Made by a program: the position numbers and the translations under genes. The notes under the pieces were generated by a model. That model was not told the DNA's origin. It worked only from the letters and a program-made list of their open reading frames with translations, and ran no database searches. This document shows, piece by piece, positions 50,501 to 62,500 of a stretch of DNA of 64,000 nucleotides. Every line of letters starts with the position of its first letter. Position 1 is the stretch's first letter. The stretch is from Camarhynchus parvulus (lineage: Eukaryota > Chordata > Aves > Passeriformes > Thraupidae), in assembly GCF_901933205.1 (NCBI RefSeq), contig NC_044573.1:29633493-29697492 (forward strand), given 5' to 3'.

Positions 50501-53500
50501 TACTTGGCTTTCATGGGGTCTTGTTTCTTGCCTTCGCAGAACAACCTGCATAGCCAGTCCATGTCCTGTCTCTGGGTGGGAGGTTGGAAATTATGTATCA
50601 GGAGGTAACACAAAAATAATACAGTGTTTGGGCATGCAGTACTCTGCTGGTAGAAAGGAGTTTTTTCCTATCCGGACTTAGAGGTCAGGATATTCACCAA
50701 TGTGTGAACAGCACTTAGATTTGTGACTATTCTAATCAATATTTTTGAAAGGGTATTTTGTTAAGGTTTCTAGCAATTATTATAACTTGTATTGCTTGGT
50801 GGTGTGAACAAATTTACTGTACTTCATTTTTGCTAATCTTAAAATATTTTACCTTCCAACTGTACTTCATGTTTTGTTTTCATATGAAGGGACACTTAAT
50901 ACAATTGGTCTTACCACTTACTATCATTGTTTCATTTTGATTCTTAGTAATTTATAGGCCTAATAACAGAGTAGAGCAGATATGATGGCTTTAAATATCA
51001 GTATGTTAAACATGAAGTTCACATTTTTATTTCAGGGTGGTGGTATTTTTCTACCTTTATTTTGCAGTTTATAGTCAGCAATAGATACAATGTGTCTTAT
51101 TCTTAATTGGTTATCTTGATGATTGATGCCCTCAGAAGCATGTGTATTCATTTGAAATACAAGATAATTTTCAACACAAAGGAAATCTAAAAGTGAAATT
51201 AAGAAAAATCACCTTTCCAAATCTGAAGTGTGTATGAGCATAAATAAATTAAGAACAAAAATTAAAACCAGGAGTGCTAATTGTGTTTATTTCTGTTTAT
51301 ATTTTGCTTATAATTAGTATCACCTTCAGATGCATTGAATGTTGGTTTTCCCCTGTTGGCAGCAAATACTGTGAAACTTCTTGATTGTCCCATTCACTTG
51401 TACTGCTGATGGGGTAGAGAATGAGTATCTGTTGTTCTTAATTGCTCTTGCTTGACTTTTGTTGACAAGTCTGTATGACAAATGCATTTGGTCTGGTCAT
51501 CTGAATGGACAAAAGTGTTACACTTCATGATAGACATATTGACTTTAAGGGTCAGAAGTTATTGTTGAATTTTCTTTGCAAAGTTGCAAATCCGGTAATT
51601 GGATGTTTGGAAAGGCCAAAATCAAGGTTTTGTATATAACCTTACTTGGCCTCCTTAAGTTTATGTTTATTATAAAGTCTTGCATTTATTGGCATTTCAT
51701 GTTGAACTCAGTTCACAGTTATGAATGTTAAGTGAAGCCACAAGCTTTAGATATTGGGGAGCCCTCCCTGATGGGTGCTTGAGAAAAGCTTGTTCTACCT
51801 GGGGTTTTGGGCATCCCATCAGAACTGCAGCCTGCTAAGGGACTGTGCCCTGTTCAGCAGTGCAGCACTGAATCATGCAACTTTCCCCAGTTATGTCCTT
51901 GACTCTTGTTCATGTTTTACCCTGTAGTTTCATCCTCAGAAATAATGGAACAGGTTTTCTGCAGTCAGTCTTATGTTATTTTTAATTTACCAGCCTGATT
52001 TCTCAGCTCCAGCTGTGCGCATGCGTTATTTGCTGAGTTGCATTTTATTTTCCTCTGAGGATCCAGGGAGTATACATCACATTTGGACACATGTATTGCT
52101 CTCTTCTTGGGATAAACTTAGTTAACCTAGCAGGTTCAGAATCACACTGCAAGCACCAAATTATCCCTTCTAGCTAGGGAAAAATTCTGCTCTTTGTAGC
52201 ATCAAATACATTAGAATCTTAAATGATTTTTAAATGGATTCAATTTTAAAAATATATTGACGTTAAAGCATAGTAGAGAGTGTGATATTTACCAAATTTT
52301 GTGCACAGGGGTATGTCTAATATTTTGACTTTCCAAAGCTTTATGTAATATATTGATAAATGAAACAAATAGTAGATATAAAGGAAATTAGTTACTAAGA
52401 GGAAATTAAATGCTCCAGAATTCATTCATTTAAAACTGTAAGATTTTGTTAGTTTTTTTAAACTTTTTTTATTTTTTTAGGTATTTTATTTTATGCAGAT
52501 GCCATGCAAGCTTCTAAACCCTACAAGTGATGTACAATTCCCTTTGTGCCCCACAAGGCACTTCTAAATTCAACTTCTATTAATTTATATATTCGATTAG
52601 TATAGAATTTTTGAAATATTATTATGGATTTTATAAAATCTACTAATTTATATTTATAAGTTTAACTTACTTTTATTTATCTAAATGTGACTTTAATGTC
52701 TTTTCACTGTGAATTTCATATTGTGTCCACCACTGACATAGGTGGTCTTGTTGAGTAGAAACTTTTCAGAAGAGCTATAAATGCTTTCAGGATATAAGGA
52801 AGATTGAATCATACTGGTTCAGTTTTATGCTGGTATTAGCTTGCCTTTGGTTATGCTACTGGAGTTTTTCTGGATTTTGAGTCGCTCAAATTTCTATCTT
52901 GGAGTTTTCTGTGAAGATTTCTACGCATGTTAAAACAACAGCTAAGCCCCTATCCTCTAGGTGATGATATAGAACATTCCTTCCATCTGACTTAGGCATT
53001 TAAGAGCCCAGGTTTGATATGTGTAGGCACACAGAGTCTCATACTGCTTCTAAGAGGAATAAACATCAATAAATGTAGGCGGAAAAGATGGGACCAACTT
53101 GTGCTGGTTGACAGCCAGCTAAACATGAGCCAGCATGTGCCCAGATGGCCAAGAAGGCCAATCCTGGCCTGTATCAGCAGCAGTGTGGCCAGCAGTGGTT
53201 GTCCCCCTGTACTTGGCCCTGCTGAGGCCACATCTGGCATCCTGTGTTTAGTTTTGAGCCCTTCACTGCAAGAAGGACGTTGAGGTTCTGTAGCCTGGAG
53301 AAAAGAGGCTCAGGGGGATGCCTACAGAATCACAGAATAAGCTGAATTGGACAAGGATCATCAAGTCCACCTCCTGGCCCTACACATCCCTGGAGTGACG
53401 CTGTGTGCCTGAGAGCATTGTCCAAATGCTTTTTGAACTCTGTTAGGCTGTGCTGTGACCGTTTCCCTGGGGAGCCTGTTCAGTGCCCAGCCACCTGCTG

Positions 53501-56500
53501 GGTGAAGAACCTTTATCTAATATCCACCCTAACACAACTTCAGGCCATTCCCTCAGGTCCTGTCACTGGGTATCACAGAGAAGAGATCAGTGCCTGCCCC
53601 TCCTCTTCCCCTCACAAGGAAGGTGTAACTGCAGTGGGGTCTCCCCTCGTTCTCCTCTTCTCCAGGCTGAACAGACCAAGACCTCAGCCACTCCTCGTAT
53701 GGCTTCACCTCAAGGCCCTTCACAATCTTCACAGCCCTTCTTTGGACACTCTGTAAAATCTTTCTTAAATCAAACTGACCAAAACTGCACACAATATTCA
53801 AAGTGAGGCCAGGCAACCAGTGACAGGACAAGAGGACCAAGCCTCAAGTGGTGCCAGGGGAGGTTCAGGTTGGACATCAAGATGAATTTATTCATGGCAA
53901 GGGTTGTCCAGCATTGGAACACACTGCCCAGAGTCACTATCCCAGGAGTTTTTCGAGAAACAACTGGACATGGCACTTAGTGCCACGGTCTAGTTGACAA
54001 GTTGGTGTTTGGTCATAGCTTGGGTTTGAGGATCTCAGAGGTCTTTTCCAGGCTAATTGATTCTGTGAACTCAGAGCTCTGCCCTTGAGAGTACTGCGTT
54101 AGCTGTCTTAGCATAGAAGCACATGGTTGAAGCGTATGGATCATGTGTCTTACTAAGCAGCATATTAGAAGCACTTCAGACTGCATGGAGGAAGGTGAAT
54201 GAGTAACTCACTGGGGCAGGAGTAGGGAATTGGTGTGTACATTCCACTGGATCATGGAACATAGGGAAAAGTTTTAGTCAGATACACTAAGGTATGTAAG
54301 CATCAGATGCACAGGAGTCCTTCATGTAAGGATGCAGGGCTTGCAGGACTTTTATGTGCAATGCAGAGATTTAACGTTTCTGTTCACCTTTATTTGCAGA
54401 CTGAGATGGTACTAGGGATAGCAGAAGTTAGTTTTTCACAGTTGTAGACCAAGCCTATACACAGTTTGTACAAGAAAGATATTCGCTGATAATTTGTTAT
54501 GACTTAAACTAACTTTCTTAAAACATTGCATATTGGAAGAATCACTGTGCATCTGTTGAGCGAGAAGAAACTGCACATGAAGTGGCATAACATTGCTAAT
54601 ACTTGCAGTCTTCATTATACTCTCAACACGAATGACAGACAAATATGAGAAGTATATTGTAAACAGAAGGTTCCACTATTGCCAACAATTTTGTGAGAGA
54701 GAGAAGAGAGGTCCACTGGAAAATTAACAGAATTTTAAATGACAGGTAGTTATTGCTATTAAATGTATCAGGGAAAGAAAACATCAGTTTTCAGGAACCT
54801 AGCCAAATTCCTACACTTTTTTTTCTTTATTCTTTTTTCCTGGTAGAAATTTGACATTACCTGTCTACTGTAGTGAATATCTTGTAAGTAGCATTTGCTT
54901 TTCCTGGCACAGATTTTATGTGCTGTAGCACAATATACTTTGTGGGATGTGGTGTAGTATAATATGGGGGATGTAAAAAAACCCTCCTGCTCAGGATGCA
55001 CAGACGTGGGAATGGCCTAGGGCAACTGCAGAGTTGAATCACTGGAAGTGTGAGAGAGAGGTATATACTAGGTAAGGATCTTAAATCACCATGATGATTG
55101 TTATATAGAAATGGAATAGCCTTCAGTTGCTTTTGCTTAATCCTACACATAAGTTGTAGTGGCTTGTTTTGGTCTTTAACACTCTGCAATATGAATATCC
55201 CACTATCAAACCTTTGTAAAGGAAGTGTTGTTTTCCTGCTCTGTGTAGGATCATAGAGTGGTTTGGGCTCAAAGGTACCTCAAAAGATCATCTTATTCCA
55301 CCCCTCTGCCATGACAGGGACATCTTCCACTAGACCAGGTTGCTTGGAGCTCCATCCAATTGGCCTTGAACACCTCCACGAAAGGGTATATTATACTAAT
55401 TCCCTAAAATATTTTGGTGGTACAGTTACACTGGTTCTGCAGTTTTCCCCTGGTATGGACATTGGTCGAAGGTATCATTTGGTTTTGTTTTACTTTTTTC
55501 CGTATACTGACATACATATACAAAATATTTGTTCCTGAATATTACTATGCTGGCCAGGCTAAAATCTTACAAAGAATACTGTATTCGCTCCAGAAGATTT
55601 TTTACTTTTCCTTAATTCTTTACAATTCCTCAATTCTTGGTAAAAATTCTGCTGTAGCATTTCAACGAAATATTTTTCATCTGAAATTTTTGTTAACAAT
55701 GAGAATTATGCTGTACTTTTAAAAAAAGTACATTTTGAATATAGGAGTTAGGTTTATTGTATAGCTGACATTAAAAGAGCAGAAATGTAAATATATATAA
55801 AGTAGCATGAGATGTGGTGAATTTGGGATTTGTTTTGTGTATTGCAGACCATTGTTGCATCTGCTGGAATATCCAATTCAGAAAAAAGAAGATAAACCTC
55901 TTTAATCAAATTTTGCCTTTTTTCCTAAAGATAGGTTGAAGGGGTTTTCTTTTGGACTTTTAATTTACATATTTTGAGAATCAACTGTATTGAATGAAGA
56001 ATATTCTTTCCGTGTGATATTCCTGATTCAGAAACAATGTGGTGGATAGAGAATGTAATTGAAAATAGACTTTGTATCTGTCTCTTGCAGAAGGTATCCA
56101 TTTTAGCTTAAAAGAAAGCCGATTTAAATATGTTTGCCAAGTTAGACATTCATACTTCATGTACAAGCTTTGTAGCTATTTTCCTTCTCTGAGTCTTGTA
56201 GTAGTGCTGATGTGTTCCTTGCATCCTGCTTTTTAGCCTTCTTTCTCTGGGAGGCCAATATATTTGAGGCATTGTCATTCCTGCAAAGTCAATAGTGTCT
56301 GAGGCTGTTACAGCATCATCTTTTATGTCATCCCGCAATTGACCCCCAGCTGAGGACGGTGTGATAAGGAAAGTCATGTATTTGAGGTGATTGCTCTGGG
56401 GCCTTATCTCTGGGAGATAAAATAAACATATTGAAAGTTGGAATGATAATGTGCTATTGAATGAGTTTGAAAACTGTGTTTGTTTGGTCTGAAAGTATAT

Positions 56501-59500
56501 TAAATGTATCAAGTGTCTTAATACAGACAGAAGGTTTGACTAGAAAAAAATTGTCTGCCCACCTGCTTCTTTCCTACTGTCTTAGAAAAATAATTACCCT
56601 ATTTAGAAACTATGGCTCTGGAGAAGAAGTGCTCTGACTGAAAGCTGCAGCAGACAGAGTTGTCTTCGCTCTGATTTTATTCTTGCAACTATATTATCAG
56701 TAAGGTAGTATTGTAATGGGCAGAATAGATTAATCTTTGAGATAAGCAAAAGTTGAACTGATTAATTGTTATGTGGCTTCTTATCGTGTCAAAACCAGAG
56801 TTTGTGTTACAAACAGAAGGGCAGTAATGTAACTGTAAAGTAATACTGAATCTGCTGCTGATGGTCGGTAATCTCCTGTCACCTACCATCCTTTAAAGGT
56901 GGTAGGTGAAAGGAGCAGCAGCAAAGTCATAGAAATGTACTCAATAGGGTGGTAAAATAAATGTAACTAATTCTCATTTTGTAGGCTTACAATATCTTTT
57001 CAAAAGCAAAATCTGTTGATGCTGCTTGAAATTGCAATGTATCAAGGCTACAGATTTAGTGTTCTTGAAGCTTCTTTTTGTTAAGCAACTTCTAGGAAAT
57101 GGCTCTCAAGTGTTAATTTGTCATTCAATATTTTTCATTTCCAAATATACTTTACTTGGTGTAATTTGCATGTTTTGATTGAGCTATTAATTGAAAAGGA
57201 GCTAGTGCTGACTGAGATGAAGGATGCTTTCCTGAAAATTCAAAGTGTTTGTTTGATTGCCATCTCTTGTTCATCTGTTAAACAAAAATATCAACAAAAT
57301 AGAAAAAATGGCAAATAAATGACTTTTCACAGTGGTTTTTATTCTTATAATTTTTGTAATGTTAGCTCTATTTTGGTAGGGATTTTTTCTTCACTAAGGT
57401 CAACGAAAGTGTCAGGGTCACTGGATCTGTGATGATCAGAATGCTATTGTAATGTCCAGACTGCACTGAGTGTCTCGAAGTTTCACTTTAGCCTAGACAG
57501 TCTTTTATATTTTAACTCTACTGGATGGATGTTCAACTGATAAGCTGTGATGAAATGCAAGAGCTTATTGTTATTTCACAGGGAAACAGCAAACTACTGG
57601 CAGGAAAAAAAGTTTGTATTAAAAATATGGAATGAACTATTACCAGAATAAGGTAAGCATGTAACTGTTCTAGTTGAATGAACAGTGAAGAGATTTCCTA
57701 TAAAAGAAAGTATCATCCCCCGCTGGAAATAAGTATGGAACAGTGTCTTGACTTTCATTTCAGTGTTCTTCTTCATAATGACATAAGAAATAGATCACAT
57801 AAATTCCTCAGTGGGATACAGCTATTTTCAGTCTTTGAAATTCTACTACTAAACTTTATGAACAGTCCATCTGAAATGAATGAACATGAATCCTTGAAGT
57901 TAGAAAACTGTTACTGCAGCTTTACAGTCAAAGGAAAGATATTATGTTTAACAATCCGCAGACTTTATTTCTTACAGTGAAATAAAGTATACAAGTACAG
58001 AGAAAGAGGGAGACATCAGTTTTTGCTTTGGGAGTTAGAATGTACCTTTACCTTAGCTAAAAATTACAGGTGGGAAAATGGGAGGGGCAGTAGTAGTATT
58101 AGCTAGTTGTTAGTAACCAGTAATTAGTGCCTGGATTTTAACTCTCTTTGCTGCAAAGTTCAGCAGAGACATCTCCAAGATGTGTATTTAAGAGCAGTGC
58201 AGAGTGGGTTATCAGCCCCAGTGCAGACTCATCTTCTTTTCTGCAAACGTTCCTGGAAGCCTCTGCCCTCTGCTTTTCCACTCCTGATGATCAGGATGAC
58301 GAGCAGTGACCACCCCTGCTGTGAAGTCTCTTTCCTTTTTTGGTTATAATCTGAGTACTGGTGGTGTTCTTGTTCCAGTATAATAAGCTTGGGTGGGAAA
58401 TGCTTCAGCAGCCCTGCAGGACTTAGCCTGGAAGTGGTTTGAACAGTCCTTGTGGATTTAAGTTAAATCTGCATGCAGGTGCTGCTCTTCCCACACTGAA
58501 GTTTCTTCTGGTCACAGTTCCAGTATTGCAGTGCTAAGACTGACAATTTCTGAAATAATATTTTACAATCACGTTATGGTTTTTTGGTTTCTTTTAAGAT
58601 TTGTATATCATATGGAGAAAATTTCAATGTAAAATGACTGAGCTTTAAATAGGAAGAGCTGGTAATTAATCTCTCTTGTGGAATAGTGCTTGTTCTTCTG
58701 TTACCTGATTACAGTCATCAAAGGATACTATAATAGGTTTGAAAATTAAGCTTACTAAAGTACTCAACTTTTTTTCTGATTTCTAATTTGTGTATTATTG
58801 GATTTTATCTTGCCACTTGCTATTTCTGAGGCTATTCTTGTCAGAAAGTAGGTCTAAAGGAGCAAACGTAGCATTTTTTTGCTTTATACTTACATATTAA
58901 ACAAACCTATGTTACTTCAGCTGCTCCAGAGGGATTTTAAGTGTATCTCTAATCACAGTATAAATTTTTGGGGATGCTAAGGTAAGGATTTGTCTCATAG
59001 GTTTCTGAGTTTTGTTCTTTTTCCCAGTGATTACTGCATTTAATAGTACAAGGATACCAATGTGAAGCATGCTCTTATGTTACTAACACCATAGGCTGAT
59101 GTTACTGAAGTGTAAAAAACATTGTAAAACATTTTTAAATGGGCAACTGCTTCTGTAAAGTGGGAATGCAGCTCTCAGGGTTTTGTTGCAAAGCACATCA
59201 GCTGTGTCAATAACAATGTCTTATTTTCTCTCTGCTCCCTTACCTTGAGTCTCCAAATTTTAAAACAATGGTAAAATTAACTTGCAGGTATTTGCGTGGA
59301 ACAGACAAATGCAACAGGTACTTCCTCCTTGATTCCCATTTAACCATATTATAAAACAGTTATTTCAAATAAATAAAAACCCCACATCATTTTACCTCAA
59401 AATTACTACTTTTTGCATACAGAAGAACAAGACAGAACTAACTGTCTTCTTTGGTTTTGTTGTGCCTTCCAGCTACCAATTAACATTTAGAAAAATAAAT

Positions 59501-62500
59501 TATTTTTAAATAGTTCTTTTAATTTTATTATTTATGTTATTTTAACCTCCATATATGATATGACTAGACAGAGTTTGAAATACAGTTTTCTATAGCACTT
59601 AGGTTTAGTTAGAAAACAACAGATAATTCTTATGAATACTTAGCAGATACCAGCCGATCAGCTGTCACACTTCTAGTGATTTCAGTCAGTAAATTAAAAA
59701 AAAAAAAAAGGCGAACTTCTTTTTCAGAGCCATAAGTGTCCTATCATGATGTGTGTTGAACAGTAGTTTCTGTGCGTTTCCAGTAATATAAGCATTCACC
59801 TGCAGAAGTTTTCCTCTTGAGTGGGATCTTCTCAAGAAGTCAGAAAGCTGTTGGGAATAGCTGTATTCCCTTCCTCTCTCCCTCCCTTCCTTCCTTCCAT
59901 CCTTCCATCCATCCATTGCAGGAGGGAAAAGGAGAATTAAGGTGTCAATATTTTTTTCCTGCAAAGGCGTGCAGGAGAATATGGCAGTTCCACTTAAGGC
60001 CTTTCCTCCTCTTCTGCCTTCCAGTGGAGATCTCTGAGAAGCCCTCAGAGGTGTATTGTTAGGAATACTATTCATCTGATTAAATTAGTGAATAGTGGTC
60101 TTGGCAGTATGGATTACATTCTGTCTTAACACTAACACTGAATATTTTATTTAATTTAAACTGTTTCCAAATCACTCACCATATTTACTTCTTTCTCCAT
60201 ATGTTCTTGACTTGTGGTCCTTAGAGAATATTATTTAGTAAGATGAAATTTTTCTCTTCTGTTTAAAAGGTTTTTTTACTTTTATACTATAGATGACTTC
60301 ATGATATGGAAAGTTAATTCCAAAATTCCTTATTTATTTCACTACAAGGCTGTAAAGAGCAATAGTGATGTTAGAGAAGAGGCAGTACTTGTTCTATTCT
60401 TAATAAAACCGGGAAATATAAGCAATAAGATAAACTCTAAATATCAGTTGTTGTCCTTGAAAATTTACAGTATGTAATCTTCCAATTTCTTGACAGTAAT
60501 GCTCACAATTAACAATTAATAATTTTAGAACCAGGAAGAAATTTGTTCTGCTGGTACCTGAAATTCTTATTTGAATTCCCTTTTATTTCTCTACAGAAAT
60601 ACAGAACTTGCTTTTTACTCCCCAGAAAACAGCTTTTGAACTAGTAGTTGTAGCTTATACCTATTAGCTTGGAAGACTTACTGATTTCATAAATTAATGG
60701 AAAATATGTAATGAGTACCAAATTTATTCCTTTCCCATCCTTAAAAGAAACAAAAAGAGGGAGCTGAGGAACTGTGTCATACAGCACAATTTCAGTTTCC
60801 AGAAAAATATTGGAGCAAGTAATTGAACTAAATTGTTTGTAGGCACTCAAAGATAAAGGAATTACTGTCAGCCAAACTGGATTTGTCAAAAACAGATAGT
60901 CAATTTAGTTTCCTTCTGAGGCAGAAAAACTGGGCATGGATAAGAAATAAATCAGTGTATGTTATATTTTGTCATAAGTAAAGCTTTTGACAGTAAAAGG
61001 GTATTTCCATATCCAAGCAAGAGGAACATGGTCTACAGGAAAATATTGTGAAGATAAAATTTGACTAGCACCTGTTGTAATCATAGTTAAATAGAAATGG
61101 AAAATGAATGATAATGTGAAGTGGATTTTTATGGAGTCTTCCACACAGTCCACACAACTCTGTGTATTAGGAATGTATTTTGCTTAAATTTGCAGATAGC
61201 ATGAAACTGTGAGAGAAGATGCAGTTACACAAAAGGACAAAATGAGAGTTAATAAGGATCTTGACAAAGTGGAGACAGTCTAAAATAAATAGAATGCAGT
61301 TTCCTAAAAACAAGGGCAAAAATCTCTCCCTGTGTAGGGAAATACGATTTAGAGAATGAGGGTAAGCCCCAGAAAGTTCTGCAGTGCCAAACTGGATATA
61401 GAACTGCAGTATCTCCTGCTAGTGAAAAAAAATTATTTTAATATATAGATAGGAGTATAACCTGTAATATGAATTGGTGTCCTTCACTCAGTTCAGTCAT
61501 ATCCGAACTGCTAATTCTGGATCCTTGAGGGGATTATCATTTTATCATTAGAAAAAGAAAATTCCACTTCAGAAAGTGTGTGAACAGTCCAGAAGGGAAC
61601 ACTAAGATCTGGCATAGTCTGACCTACAAGAAAAGATGGACAAACTTGTGACTGACTGGTTTAGAGAAGAGAGGTCTGAAGGAGGGTATGAAAAACCTCT
61701 CAAAAGGTTTAAAACTCATAGAGAACTTGGAGAATGGCCACTGACCAAAGAATTTGGGAACCTTTGATTTAGGTGATTTTTTAAATGCAGTTTTTTTTCT
61801 GCAGTAATATGTAAAATGTTTAATTCTTTTTTCTAGCAGAATTGTAACAAATCTGCTGAAATGTATTTTTACCATTGGAAGATAATTTTTTACTTACTGG
61901 GCAATCATACAGTGTTTAAAATTGTTGCCAAACATGCTGATGCTTTTCTTCTGACATATGAATAACTACATGTTGCTGAATAGTCACAGTAAGGCTCATC
62001 ATCCAATTTCTGTCAGTGTTAATTGCCTACTCATAAATGTGCAATTGTGTGTGATTCTATGACAAAGGATAACCCAGGCAGACTTGGGGAACTCAAATCA
62101 TCATACAGAGCTCAGGTAGAATCCAAACAGGTACCTTAAGTCATGTGAATAGCCCTTTACATAGTGCGCTCTATTGGTAAATGGTTTTGCTTCATAGGAG
62201 ACTGTTCCTGCATAGCAATATCTTTTCAGAAATAATGGCCTTTAAGTGATACACAGGACAGCTGCTTCAAAGGTTTCAAAAGGGAGGGAGGGTGAAAAAG
62301 GAGGTGAAAACCAGCAGCAGAAAGTAAGCTGATTCTGTATGTCATCATAGCAGATGAAATATTTAGCAAAAAGAATGAGTTAATTTATTTGTGCTTGGAA
62401 ATTCCATTTTACTGTATAGTTAAGAATTGTTATAGTAGTCTGGGATGAATATGATATAATGGCTAAAACTTTTTCCCAGCTGAAATTAGCTTCTAACATC

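Noticed and set aside
53403..53806. Open frames of 107-117 codons
   Set aside because: They read antisense through a CR1 3' region and are not genes.
55414..55722. Hydrophobic open frame of 102 codons
   Set aside because: The Phe/Ile/Tyr-rich composition reflects AT-rich intron DNA, not a membrane protein gene.
56150..56512. Minus-strand open frame of 120 codons in intron 7
   Set aside because: It has no domain, signal or homology that I can recognise, and no supporting splice or promoter context.
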